This document shows positions 43,376 through 54,624 of a stretch of 64,000 bases of DNA, piece after piece. The notes beneath the pieces are model-generated. The model made no database searches. It saw only the letters and a list, made by a program, of their open reading frames with translations, and was not told where the DNA came from. How positions within the stretch are numbered: position 1 is the first letter of the stretch; every line of letters begins with the position of its first letter. Origin of the DNA: Euonymus europaeus (Eukaryota; Streptophyta; Magnoliopsida; Celastrales; Celastraceae); contig OY756969.1 of NCBI GenBank assembly GCA_963580455.1, positions 15,534,760 to 15,598,759 of the forward strand. The letters run 5' to 3'. The translations under genes were made by a program, and so were the position numbers.

Positions 43376-44459
43376 CAAACAAGGATGTGGAAATTCATTA
43401 ATTTGGGTGTTTTGATTGGATGTTGTTTATCCTTAATGTATTCTATGAGGCGGGATGTTGTAGTTGTCAAACTTTTTTTCCTTTATGTTCTTGTTTATGG
43501 ACTAATTTTAATGTTGATTGTGGACTAGGTTAAATGGCATTGTGATTGTTATGGTAATACGTACATGTTGTTTCTGTTAAGGTTATTATTACATTGTTAA
43601 GTTCATAATTACATTATCTTCTATATCAATTACATTATTCAATAATGCAAATACATTCTCCATTAACGATAATTACAGATGTTGGTGTCTTAAGAATAAT
43701 GAGATTTTTACAAATTACATTTTCCAGTTGTACTTGTTACCTTGTTAATTTATTTTAGCGTGTTAATGGGGGCATGCTTATCAAGTGATTTACACCAATT
43801 TTTTAGTATGAAACAAGTAAAATAGTTTTATAGGTAACTAAAACTATTGCGATTAATACCATATTTGTACAGAGCAAATATTCATACGAAATGTCATTCA
43901 TATGTTCTACACATAATAAATACTACCATAGATGTCCATATCAAAATACCATCATACATGATGTTAATAGACTACAAAATATAGCAAGCTGGAGTCATTT
44001 CATTTCCTTATGTGCCAACCATGTTTAGGATCGTTGATGAAATCATGGATTAAACACGCGTGAAACTTGAATAACTCATCTAGGAGGAGTTTGTTTGGTA
44101 TTTTTTATGGTTGAAGAGACTGTCCATGATGTACATACATATAATTTCACAATCGACACTGCAATTAAGAAATACGTATATGTATGTATTTTTGTGCTGC
44201 AACATAGTTACAAAATAGAAGAACAATGTACTTGATAAAAGGTACAATGTAATAAGCCACTGTGCAAAATAACACAAACCATGTGTCAGATTGCTTTCTG
44301 ATTTTTTGGGTTCTAGGCTTGACTTTGATCGAGTGTATGGAAGATTTCATCACAATAATCAACCTTCAAAACAAGTTCACGTCAAAAAATAGTCAGTGTG
44401 TAGTGTTTGGTTCAAACACATAGTTAATGTTGACAAATATTTACCATTTTCTCCGCATC
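43376..44459. other. AT-rich DNA, no gene seen
   Basis: Over 1 kb without supportable coding sequence. The short minus-strand frames at 44080-44362 are Ile/Tyr/Phe-rich and look like chance. Confidence 0.5.
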
Positions 44460-44890
44460 TTTCTAATACGGCTATTTGCTCCTTTTGTTTATTGACAGCA
44501 TGGAATTGTAATCAAGCCAGAATTTTTCCTTGCAGTCCAAAATAGGAGGGTCTAGTGGTTGGCAGTTCTACGATTTCCTGCGCAAAAGATAGGAAATATG
44601 GTGTACCTGAATTTTCCCACACTACAACGCAACTTATCCGTCATATGTTTTTGCATCAAATCCCATCGATTCATCTGTAGCAACGTCATCGAAGAAGCTG
44701 TCACCACAAAAGACCTACCAGTTTGGGTCCAAATAATGAAGTCCCGATCGACACTGCCTTGAATATTAGTGAGATGTTCGGCGTACACATTGATAACCTG
44801 CAAAAAATTCAATATCGAATGAAAAATATTAAGTGTACATGGATAGATTTTTCTTGAGACGAAAATAGAAACATTATATACTCACATTGT
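44460..44890 (-). pseudogene. Ulp1-like (C48) peptidase relic
   Basis: On the minus strand a block reads INVYAEHLTNIQ...DFIIWTQTGRSFVV...MNRWDLMQKHMTDK...YTIFPIFCAGN. After a frame break it continues ILDCKEKFWLDYNSMLSINKRSK. The order of an 'F(I/V)PI' segment followed within about 15 residues by a hydrophobic 'LDCKEK' strand is that of plant Ulp1 SUMO-protease domains. The His and Cys regions cannot be confirmed. Ulp1-like genes are frequent cargo of plant Mutator-like elements; the FAR1-like relic lies 1 kb away. Confidence 0.45.
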
Positions 44891-45066
44891 TGGACACCAT
44901 CATATCTTATGTGATCCGGATATTTAATGACACCAAAAATCCTTGGCCAAGGTTAAATAATTAATGAAAATATGTTTTCATTAATTATTTTTTGTCAATA
45001 AATTATCGAATTTATAAATATGATTGAGTTAGTGGATTTGACGGATGTTCACGATTCTCGCCAAAT
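44891..45066. other. Flank of the copia element
   Basis: AT-rich, ending ATTCTCGCCAAAT just before the LTR. No TSD could be identified because the 3' border is mutated. Confidence 0.4.
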
Positions 45067-45396
45067 TGAGATATTGCATAGTGGAAGGATTTAATTACAC
45101 GGTAATCATAATTTAATCATAATTCAAGGTTCATATGAAAGTATTCATCATTGATAAGTTAGTCACGATATGCTGTTAAACATCACTCTATATTTATTAA
45201 AAATAGTTAAAAGGTGTTTTAATTAATAACGAAGAGAAGGAAAATTTGATTTTTTGAAAACTTTTTCAAGTACCTTGGTGAGATTTTGTGGACAGCCTAG
45301 GACCTCCTTATGATCGGAGATTGACCGGACTTGCTTAACCACGATACAAAGGTATGCTTCAACTGCATCACATCTATATTATGCCGCAATATTTCA
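45067..45396 (+). repeat. 5' LTR of the copia element (internally deleted)
   Basis: Starts TGAGATATTGCATAGTGG, ends CAATATTTCA. Both ends match 59619-60313, but it is only 330 bp against 695: about 365 bp present in the 3' copy after ATATGCTG...CATCAC is missing here. Confidence 0.75.
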
Positions 45397-45397
45397 G

Positions 45398-45409
45398 TGG
45401 TATCGGAGC
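45398..45409 (+). promoter_or_regulatory. Primer-binding site of the copia element
   Basis: TGGTATCGGAGC, one base after the LTR, is one mismatch from the initiator tRNA-Met form TGGTATCAGAGC. Confidence 0.8.
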
Positions 45410-47397
45410 AAATTAGACTTGGTATATGTAATAAAATTTTGTTTGGAGTAAACCCAGATTTTTGAAAACTTTGATGTTGATTTGTGAAATCGTTTACAAT
45501 TTAGTTTGATCTGGATCGGATATGTACTTGACTTAGATTTTGTTATATGATGCTACTTTGATATGTATATGATATTGTTCATATTATTCTTGATTTGTTT
45601 TGTGAAAAAACGATATGAGTATCATTGTGCATCTTGAGAACGAAACCAACATGATCTATGTAATCATTTTTGTTCATTCTTGAATATCTAACCTGGTTTT
45701 GAGTGAATCAAGTGAAACCAGGAAGAAAAAAACCTGAAAAAGCTTCCTTCAGAACTCATATGCCCAATCTAACTTTTTCGGCGAAAGAGTGACATATGAG
45801 GTCTTCGGATTCAAGAGTTGATACCTCATGATCTCCACCACTTGAAATTGCCAGAAACAGCATCGATTTGCAACAGTTGTCATTTGTAAAATTTCAGGTT
45901 ACGCGGGTTGAGCCCACATGAGGGAGATAAAGAAGGCCGAAAGTTTTTGAAACTTAAAAGTCTCCATCTCTTGACTTGGGCAGCCAAATCCCTTGACGCT
46001 ACTAGAGTCATGGGTTGACAACGACCAGCCTTACGCCAACAAAATTGCAGAAAAGGCAACTGATTTCGATGACAGAAACCAATAATTAATTGCAGGTTTC
46101 AGGTAGCAGAGACGGGTCCTACGATTCTATCCGGGTATGGGTGCAACTCGAGTCAAGGCCAAGAATGGGCCAGGTTTTTTTTGTGGGCTTCTGAACAGGC
46201 AAGTTATGTGCCGAAACATGTTTTGACTTTTGTTTGGACCAGCTTCAATGGATTAGGCTAGACAATCTAAAAGAGTTCTGGGCTGGGCTAGATTCCCTAC
46301 AGTCTCTCAAGCCCATGGCTGCATGGATCAACTCTATTGGCCTGGACATCAGTTACTCATTTTGGGCCTTAAATTTTGATTTGTTTGGGCCAAAATCAAG
46401 AAATCTAATTACAAACTAGGCCAAAATGTTTGGGCATATATAGGCCCATTAATAGTTAATGGGTCTTTATTGTTTGAATTGAGTTGGGCTTATATAATTG
46501 TTATATTTTTGGCCCAATGATTAAATGAAGCTAAAAAATAATAAATCAATTGTTGAATGACAATTTTTTAAAATTGGAATGCATAATATAATTTATTTGT
46601 TTAATTATGGATGAATGATTTATTTAAGTTACATATTATTTATGCTAGAGTCTATATTTGATATATGTTTAGAATAAATACTGATACATGGTTAATTGAA
46701 TTGTTTTTCATGGATATATGTGATATATTCTTTGAATAAATTTTGTGATGCATGTATGTAATTTAAGATGAAACCTATTTAACATCCCTTTAAATATTAA
46801 GTTGATAAATGGTATAATTTATGAAATTATATTGTTGCTGTCCACTATATAAAGTAGTGAATTTTTTTTTTGATTGTGTATAATCGATCATAAAGAAATC
46901 ATGGGGATAATGCACTATGTCATAAGAGACGTTTTCAATACTTTATTAAATATGAGATGTTATAAATATAAAAATATATTGGCATCCAAGAAACCAATAA
47001 AGTTGAGGATACTAATATTCAAAGTTTCAAATTTTTATTTATTTATTTGATAGTGGACATAACTTAACTATGTATAATTGGCCAAGAAACAAGAAAATGT
47101 GAGGTGTTGCATACTAGAAGCCAAAGTAAAATGATTGAATCATGTATGACATATATTGGACAAGAGTTGTTCACTTATTAATTTAAGTATTCCATGAAAC
47201 GAATAAATGCGAGGTATAGTGAAAATTAGTACAAACTCAATCACTCACTTTCTAACAATGATTTCTGTCACTCAAATAGGGATGTATGAGTTACAAAAAA
47301 TTATTCAGAGGTGCCAAATCCTTTTAAAGACCAAAATTGATTTGGATAATATAGACTATTATTGATAATCTCTGTTTACTTTCTGCAGCATACGAGT
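45410..47397 (+). other. Long leader of the copia element
   Basis: About 2 kb between PBS and gag with no recognisable protein domain. A GGGCC/GGCCCA-rich stretch lies at 46130-46500; the rest is AT-rich. An intron or an unrecognised insertion in this leader is possible, but no border repeats are visible. Confidence 0.45.
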
Positions 47398-48200
47398 ATG
47401 ACTCAATTCAACTCACTTGCATGCATATTGAATACAAATTGACTTACGGGGCCAAACTTTGTTGACTAGCTGAGAAATTTGAGAATTGTTCTCAATTTTG
47501 AAAAGGTGGGTTATGTATTGGAAAATTGTGTTTCAACATCCTTACCAGAAGGATCATCTGAGGAGGAAAATGCTACTTATGAGAAGTGACAATAAGATTA
47601 CTTGATAGCTATGAGTTATATTCTAACTTCAATGTCAAATGAGCTCTAGAAGTAGCATGAAAATTATATTGATGTTGCTAATATGATTCTTCATCTAGAA
47701 GAATTATACGACGGAGAGCAAAGTAGGGCTGCAAGATATGAGATATCTAAGGAATTGCTCATAATAAGTATGACTGAAGGTGTAGGTGTTCAAGATCATG
47801 CTCTCAAGATGATCAATTTGATTGAACATCTTGAGGATTTGGATTTTATGATGGACAACAACACTCTTCAGATTGACTTGATTCTGTAGTCCTTGCCAGA
47901 TTCCTACTCACAGTTCATTGTGAATTTTCACATGAACGGTGTTGAGTACACTTTGACAGAACTCCTAAATATGCTAGGTGTGGTGGCTCAAGGGAACACG
48001 AACAGAAAGACTGTTGAGAAAGCTCTTGTGGTTTCTTCATCTAACAAGAAGAAGAAAAATAAGAAGGCTTCTAGATCCTTCTAGGAAAATGTTCAAGAAT
48101 AAGTGTAAGGACAAGCCAGCAGCAAATAAAAGGGAGTGTTTTTCTATGAGAAGGATGGGCACAGGGAAATGAATTGTTCTAACTATCTCAAGGCCTTAAA
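47398..48200 (+). pseudogene. gag: Copia gag
   Basis: A single frame from ATG 47398 holds the whole Gag with several in-frame stops. Recognisable parts: GPNFVDXLRNLRIVLNFEKVGYVL (X is a stop), LIEHLEDLDFMMDNNTLQIDLIL, SLPDSYSQFIVNFHMNGVEYTLTELLNML (a typical copia UBN2-type Gag), then the Lys/Asn-rich linker KKKKNKKASRSF. The zinc knuckle that follows (FFYEKDGHREMNCSNYLK, about 48136-48190) is frame-shifted and has lost a Cys. Confidence 0.8.
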
Positions 48201-48230
48201 AGTCAAGGGAAAGAGACACCTTCAGAAGGT

Positions 48231-48770
48231 ATGTCTAACTTTTGTAAACTTGAGACTATTGTGTTTATTTACTCATGTTCTACTTCTTGGATCATTAATA
48301 TTAGTGCATCTTCACACATATGTGTGTCTTTGCAGGATCGAAAAAGAAGTAGGAGTCTGGGAGCAAGAGAAGTGGTCATAAAAGTAGGAAATGGGGCAAG
48401 TGTTGCTGCCACTGCTATAGGGATTGCTTATATTGGATTACTTTCTCCTCGTATATTAAAATTGGATAACTATTTGTTAATTTCATATGCTTTCAATAAC
48501 ATCATCTCTATGGGACTTTTGGTACATAAGAATTATGAATTCAGTTATATGAATAATGTTTGTTATATTCATCTTAGGAATGAATGTATTGGCATGGCTA
48601 ATTTGATAAATGATTTGTATTATTTAAATATGAATGATGGTAAGCTCCTAACTCATGATGTGAATGAGAATGCCGACATATCACAAGGAAATAATTCTAA
48701 ATATTTGTGGCATCTTAGAGTATGTCATATTGCAGAAAAAAAGAGTTAACAAGTTGATAAAATGGGTTTC
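48231..48770 (+). pseudogene. pol: Copia protease and start of GAG-pre-integrase domain
   Basis: 172 codons of open frame. SWIINISASSHICVSLQ is the copia protease site in which the expected Asp-Thr-Gly triplet is replaced by Asn-Ile-Ser, so the protease is catalytically dead. YLWHLRVCHIAEKKS is the start of the GAG-pre-integrase domain. A TAA follows, and the Tekay-type element begins at 48771. Confidence 0.8.
48766..48770. repeat. TSD GTTTC, left copy (Tekay-type element)
   Basis: GTTTC precedes the LTR at 48771 and recurs at 57310-57314, where the copia reading resumes with ATCCAATTCTCGG. Confidence 0.9.
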
Positions 48771-50866
48771 TGTAAAACCCCGACCAAAAAATATCAGAAA
48801 AATAAAATAAAATAATAACAATAATAATAAATGGAGAAAACAAATATTGGGTTTAATGTAACTAAAGTTGAGTAAATGGTTGACTAACTAATAATATATA
48901 TATATATATATGTATATATAAATATATATATATGAGTGTACAAAAATATATTATATATATATATATGAATTATAAAAATATATATATATATATCAAATGC
49001 CACTTTCGGTGCCCATGAGCTGGGCCAGTGAAAGTGGCCAAAATGCTTGACAATTGGGCGGTGGCCCACTTGTTGAGTATTTTATTTTAAAAAATAACTA
49101 ATGAAATGTCGCTGCACAGTTGTGCAGCGACATTTCCCTTTTAAAGAAATGACGCCGACAGACACAGAAGAAGAAGGGAGAAGAAGGAAGGGAGAAAGGA
49201 GAGAAAGAGGTGATTTTGGTTTGGGTTTTGGTGGATTCTTGCTCATCTAGGCTTGGATTGAAGGATTCAAGAAGATTTAAAGAAGAAGGTAAGAGTTTTT
49301 AGAGAATTCTATGGTTAGGGTTATTGTGGGTTTTTGGGGTTATGGTTGAATCCTGATTTCTAGTTAATGATAGAGTTTATATATGATGATTTAGACTCAT
49401 ATGTATGTATATTTAGTAGATTGGAGTTGATTTGGTTAGAACTCAAACTTGAGAGCTTGGATTGGTGATTTGGGGACATTCTAGTGAGAAAAATGTGAGT
49501 TCTCTTAGATTATTGATTAAATACATGTTTTATAAGATATTAAAGTTATATTGATTATGGAATGTGATTGATTTGGTTAAAATAAATAGGCTGGAGAAAG
49601 GGGCCGAAAACCCTAGATTTTTGAAAAAAGTTTGAATTATAGCTTTGCTCGGAATCGAGGTAGGGATTCTTACCCCAATATTTATCTCGTTCTTTTCTTT
49701 ATCTAAAAAGCGGTTTAAATTCTTCATTGGTCTTACATTTGTGTTCTTACCTAGATTGCTTCCTAGGAAGAACGAGCCATGAATGTTGTTATTGAATTTA
49801 TTGCATAACCGAATATATGTTTGATCATCTATTAAGCATAATTTATTCTCAAACATGCATCACGTTGTTACGTATGTATATAGGATTTTTTTTATATATG
49901 CATATTCTTGCATATTGAACATGCTCATTAGGTGCATTCAGAGTTGCGGGCACGGGCTTGTAGTTCCTATAAGAGTTACGTGTGGATGTGGGAGTCCGAG
50001 GGCGGGACGAGACCAACGTCTTGTGGCCAGAGAGCTAAATAAGAGTTTGGTCATTTAACCGTGTTGGATGTTCCATGAAGTGACAACTAAGTGGTCTGAG
50101 GGCAGTGTCAAGGGTTCCGATGATATTCCGGTTACCCCTTGAAAAATGCCAAAGGGGACCGTATGGTGATGAAGTTGTTTATTTATTGATATGCTCATAA
50201 TTGATGCCATGTTGCTGCATTATGCTTTGTTTTTCCAATTCAGCCTGAATATCTCGTTTAATCTTTATTTCCCTACTGAGCCTTCTGCTCACCCTACTTC
50301 TCTTCTATGATCTTCAAGTGCGTCTAGTACGAATGTCCAATCGACAGATCAGTAGGTGGTGACGTGACATCGAAAGGCCACCTTGGAGCTTAGATTCTTG
50401 ATAATGTGTAAACTCTTGTTTATCTAGTACATTTAGTACTTAGATTGGTTTAATGGATTAAGTATTTATCTTTCTTTTACCTTATGAGGAGGATGATGGA
50501 CGGTCGAGAGCTGCGCCGTTAAACCGGGACTCTCGTACCGTGATTATGGAACTATGTTCCGGATGCTGAACTATATGCTGGTCATGTGATGGATGACTTC
50601 TTTATTGTACCTTGCATGTGATTAGGTGGCTTGAGGCCCTGCCTAGAGTGTGAATGTGATTAGCTGGCCTGAGGCCCTGTTAGGTTGCGGAATGAGATTC
50701 ATTTATGATATATATATTTGGTGTTGATTATTGCTCTGGTTGGCATTCTCCGATTTACTGGGAGATGCTACCGGATTTTTGGTAGAATCCGTGTTAGGTT
50801 ACGTGAGAGGAAGTCTTTAGGAGACTAATGATGTCATCAGTAGCGCTCCCGGTTTGGGGCGTTACA
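48771..50866 (+). repeat. 5' LTR of the Tekay-type element
   Basis: 2096 bp, TGTAAAACCCC to GGGGCGTTACA. It contains (TA)n runs at about 48895-48995, a 32-nt perfect palindrome at 49104-49135, and a GCCACTTTC...GAAAGTGGC hairpin at about 48999-49039. Similar in length to 55207-57309 (2103 bp). Confidence 0.9.
49104..49135. repeat. 32-nt palindrome in the Tekay-type LTR
   Basis: Arms AAATGTCGCTGCACA and TGTGCAGCGACATTT around a GT centre pair perfectly. The 3' LTR copy at 55534-55565 has one C-to-T change in the left arm. It lies about 100 bp before a purine-rich AGAAGAAGGGAG tract, near where the transcript leader would begin. Confidence 0.85.
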
Positions 50867-50867
50867 G

Positions 50868-50880
50868 TTTGGTATCGGAG
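50868..50880 (+). promoter_or_regulatory. Primer-binding site of the Tekay-type element
   Basis: TTTGGTATCGGAG follows the LTR end by one base; it is the chromovirus iMet-type site with one mismatch. Confidence 0.8.
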
Positions 50881-51019
50881 CGAGGTTTCGAATTTACGTA
50901 GGATATGGGGTTGGGTCCTAGTTATGTGTTGTAAGTCTCCAAGCCATGTCACGACCTCTGCTGATCCGGTACGTATTCTTTCCCTTAAATCCTCATTATC
51001 CATTTTGTATTAAATAGTG

Positions 51020-51384
51020 TGATCTGTGGTGGCACGGATGGACACTTGTAGGACAACGCGAGCGTCGAGAGCTACGACTGAGACCCCTACTGATGGGGGA
51101 AGAGGTGATAGACCTCGGGGCCAAGTGCAAAGTCATGGGAGGAGAGTAACGCGTACTACTAGGCGCACTCCTAGCACACAGGGATCATTATCGGGGTTGG
51201 GTACGGAGATCAGGGAGTAGGATACCGTCTTAGAAGAGTAACAGTTGACTGATGACATTCAAACTGGAGAACAGTAGAGAGCTCCAGGAGTTGCTCCAGT
51301 GCATGTGGAGTCACCTCCGGCGGTGCAGGTTGCTCCTACCATCTTGGGAGGTCAACCAGTGACATTGGAAGCTACTGCTTCATT
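51020..51384 (+). pseudogene. gag: Tekay-type gag, N-terminal part
   Basis: MVARMDTCRTTRASRATTET (from 51026) and the Arg-rich GRGDRPRGQVQSHGRR tail are a typical Tekay Gag N-terminus. The reading continues to VQVAPTILGGQPVTLEA at about 51325-51380, where Gag would normally proceed to its capsid domain. Instead a protease sequence begins. There are stops at 51218 and 51238. Confidence 0.7.
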
Positions 51385-51912
51385 TATTGCTAGCACGTTT
51401 GCACGAACACTAAATTTAGAGATTTCCCCAATAAGGACAATGTTTACCATAGACACGCCATTTGGGCACTTTACTCCGTTGGAAGGGATAGCTTTTGGTT
51501 GTGAGTGTCGGTTTGGGAATGTGATGTTAAAAGCCGATCTTTATGTCTTAGACTTTAAGGACTTCGATGTAATCCTCGGGGTGGATTGGTTGACTGCACA
51601 CAATGGTTTGATAAACTTTTGGGAGAGAAGGGTCACCCTCAGGATCCGATGGAGGAGTGATCCAATTGCATGGATCAAAAGGAGTTCCGTATCCTCATTT
51701 CTTTTTGGATAACGTGGCACACGAAGAGGGTTGCGTGGCGAGTTTGACAACTTCGGTGCCTAAAGGCGAGGTGGCTAAACAAATTTCTGTGGTGAAGGAA
51801 TTTATGGATGTGTTTCCAGAGGAATTACCTAGTTTACCTCCGAAGAGGAAAAATAGACTTTTCCATAGAGTTACATCCACATGTAAAACTAATTTCGATT
51901 CCACCATACCGG
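51375..51912 (+). pseudogene. Displaced block: protease body, pro/RT linker and start of RT
   Basis: Reads TASFIASTFARTLNLEI, FGCECRFGNVMLKADLYVL, FDVILGVDWLTAHNG (chromovirus protease body), then VVKEFMDVFPEELPSLPPKR and, one frame away, DFSIELHPHVKLISIPPYRM (the RT entry segment) up to about 51912. The catalytic DSG is missing: the block starts one codon after where DSG would be. It lies between two parts of gag, so pol sequence sits inside gag. The junctions fall at GAAGCTACT (about 51369) and CCGGATGACCGG (about 51910), each plausible as a micro-homology. Confidence 0.75.
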
Positions 51913-52250
51913 ATGACCGGAGAGTGAAGCTGGTGTTTTATTATTTGAGAGGTGATGCCTATGATTGGAGTAATTCTTTAGGCTCGAGGAAGTATGAACT
52001 GATATGGGTTTCTTTCGAATTATTGTTTAAGGAGCGGTTTGTTCCACATACTTTCCAGACCGATCAGGCCAAACAATATTTGAAGTTTGTTCAGACACCA
52101 GACATGATAGTGTCACAGTATACCAAGAGGTATGAGGAACTGTACAAGTATGGTAGGAATGCTCCAGATGAGGGAAGTGAAGCAGAAAGGTATTGTGATA
52201 GATTGATTATAAGTCTAAGTGAGATAGTGCTTGCTACTAGAGTCTAGACA
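51908..52250 (+). pseudogene. gag: Tekay-type gag, capsid part
   Basis: PDDRRVKLVFYYLRGDAYDW...FELLFKERFVPHTFQTDQAKQYLKF...MIVSQYTKRYEELYKYG...AERYCDRLI is a clear chromovirus capsid C-terminal half, ending at a TAG at 52246-52248. The first part of the capsid domain (the FDG...WLRRMEKIF segment) is absent, replaced by the displaced block. Confidence 0.8.
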
Positions 52251-52830
52251 TATGCTGAGATAGTGAATATGGCATTGAGGTTTGAACAGAAGAAGAGAAA
52301 CTCCCGACAGTATTGGGATGCCCAGAAAGGACGGACCTCTTCATCCACAGGTGGAGGTAGTGAAAAGAAACAAAAATCGGACTCCCATCCTCAGAAGGGG
52401 GACTGAGGCAAAGGGTTTAGGCCACAAGGTGGCAAGATCACATGTTATCGATGTGGCAAGGAGGGGCACAGAAAGATTGAGTGTAGGACCACGGGTCCGA
52501 AATGTTATGGGTGTAATCTTATAGGGCACAAGAGTAATGAATGTCCACAAGGTGGTGGTATTACACAGCAGACACAGACTCCGTCACCGAGATTACCACC
52601 TCCAGCACTAGTTCCAGCTCTACCTTCTACAGTTCTAGTAGAAGGGAGAGGGCGAGGGGGTAGACCACCACAGCAGATAAAACAACAGCAGCCGACTGCG
52701 GTTCGGACACGAGCATTTGCTTTGGGATATGAGGAAGCTGCGGAGCAGCTAAATTTCATTGGAGGTATATTTCTTATCTCCAATAGTTGAGCGAGAGTAT
52801 TGTTGACTCCGCATAATTGGAGTCAAATTG
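52251..52830 (+). pseudogene. gag: Tekay-type gag zinc knuckles and linker to protease
   Basis: Coding in shifting frames: KITCYRCGKEGHRKIEC (about 52434-52490) and GPKCYGCNLIGHKSNEC (52498-52550), two CCHC knuckles, then a Pro/Gln-rich linker and YEEAAEQLNFIGGIF...ARVLL at 52728-52805. In relatives ARVLL leads straight into the protease DSG, but here it runs into unrelated sequence. This breakpoint matches the one at which the displaced block begins. Confidence 0.75.
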
Positions 52831-52845
52831 TGGAAATGATAAACG

Positions 52846-52879
<34 letters not shown>

Positions 52880-53225
52880 TATACACAAGAGGTATAGGCG
52901 GGAAATGGACATTAGTTTGCATCGAAGCATTTAAGGCTCGATGGTAGTGTGTTACTCCTACCTAAAGTTTGTGAATAACTACGATAAATAATTGTTCGGG
53001 TAGTTATATTATATGAAAGAGGATGTCTGATGTGAGTAGGTAGGAGATGGCATCCGGGTGGACACTTGCATAAAGGAAATGAAGGTCATGAGGAGTTAGG
53101 TCTACAGTCATGAAACTTCTTGATGAAAGATTATAGTTGAGAGCTATCTAGCTAGTGGAATGATGAACTCGTTGGTTAGAATCCATTAAGGAATGGACTT
53201 TGGGAACTGGATTAGTATCCTTAGA

Positions 53226-53266
<41 letters not shown>

Positions 53267-54309
53267 TTTTGTATGGGGATGATAAAAGTGTGTTAAATTT
53301 GGGGAAATAAAGTTTCCTTAAGAGGGAAGACATGTATCAAAAGGATAAGGATTTGTTTACAAATAATTGAATGATATTGTATTTGGAATGATGGAAGTAC
53401 TAGATGTTGTGACTTTATTTAATAACACTAAATGGTACACAAATGAGAATTTATAAGGTTGAGTATGAAATTTTTGGTAAGAAGTTTGGACACTAAGGGT
53501 ACTTGAATATCAAAGTGATAAATTTTATCTAAATGCATAAGATATGACAGTCATTGATGAATGCTCTAGAGCTAAAGGTGAATAGTCTATAACTATTTGG
53601 AGGATAGATAGGAAATGTAGGAAATTTACTTAGTAAATTGAATGATAAAAATTATGGATGGTGAAAGAGAGAGAGTATCTCTAGAAGTTAATGAAATTTA
53701 CCGAGGCTGTCGAGAGCTAATGGTGACAAAGTAGTAACAGGAGCATAGACTAACTTGTCATGTGAGTTAATAGTAACAAAGCAGAAATTATTACTGACAC
53801 TGAAGATTTGGGGAAGATAGACGGATTCTTTTAGATTCTTTCAGAGATAATGGAGATCTTGGAGTACAACTAACGAGGATTCCGGTGAAGCAAAATTATA
53901 CGAATATTTCAGAACACCACAACTAAGGGTGACACGTCATAGAGTAGCTGAAAAAGGCTAGTCTATTGGGGACCTTTAGGGGTTACACGTCTCATGCAAG
54001 GTTACATAGGGTGGTAAGAGTTGAAAGCAACATGATTGAATTCGGGTTGTATTTAAGAAGGGGAACCAAGGTAAGTGACATAAACCAAGTAGTATTTCTC
54101 TCTCTACTCAAGTTATACAACTTGGAAAGAAAAAAAATGGCAAGTGAAGGATGCAGCCAAGCCTGTTCAGTAAGGGTGCTAAAGGAGTTCACTTCCAACG
54201 GTGGGATGCCTCTTCCACGATAAAAAACCATAAGGGAACCCTCATGTGTTAGAACAACGGTTACCCTACGAAACCCAGATATTGAGTTGGGTGCTCTTGG
54301 ATGCATGAA
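52831..54309 (+). other. Non-coding interior of the Tekay-type element
   Basis: Replaces the pol genes. It contains (AT)n runs at 52847-52880 and 53229-53264. The 54000-54220 stretch has an open frame (53966-54223) without a recognisable domain. I find no RT, RNase H, integrase or chromodomain motif on either strand. Confidence 0.6.
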
Positions 54310-54315
54310 TAAAGC

Positions 54316-54624
54316 ATGTTCAGTTATGGTAAACTGGAAGTTCAAGAAGAATGTGCTCGACTTATGCTTCATAAGCTAAGAAACGATTTTGGTATACAAA
54401 TACCAGGCTACAATTATGGAGAAAGCAACAATCTGGCGATCCAACAACAGGAGACTAGAAGACTCCGACGTGAAGTTGTACATCTTAGGGAGGAGAATCG
54501 GGGACTGCGGTACAAGAATGAAGTTCTTGCAAGTCAAGTCAGAGAATCGGAGGAGCTTGAGGAAGATGTTGAAGAGGAATCAGAGGAAGAACCAGTGTTT
54601 GAGGACAAACACTGTATAACCTGA
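54316..54624 (+). CDS. Coiled-coil ORF in the Tekay-type element, function unknown
   Basis: 102 codons. The ATG lies at 54316 or just after. Residues about 10-35 read VQEECARLMLHKLRNDFGIQIPGYNYG; residues about 45-75 form a heptad helix (QQQETRRLRREVVHLREENRGLRYKNEVLASQV); the tail is very acidic (EELEEDVEEESEEEPVFED). It is not part of any standard LTR-element protein. It starts about 890 bp upstream of the 3' LTR, where pol's end would be. A basic helix plus acidic tail suggests protein or RNA binding, but no family is recognised. It could be a captured plant fragment or a chance frame. Confidence 0.4.
   Translation: MFSYGKLEVQEECARLMLHKLRNDFGIQIPGYNYGESNNLAIQQQETRRLRREVVHLREENRGLRYKNEVLASQVRESEELEEDVEEESEEEPVFEDKHCIT

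Noticed and set aside
48890..49000. (TA)n tracts as a promoter TATA region
   Set aside because: They are microsatellites that vary in length between the two LTRs; no specific start site can be supported.
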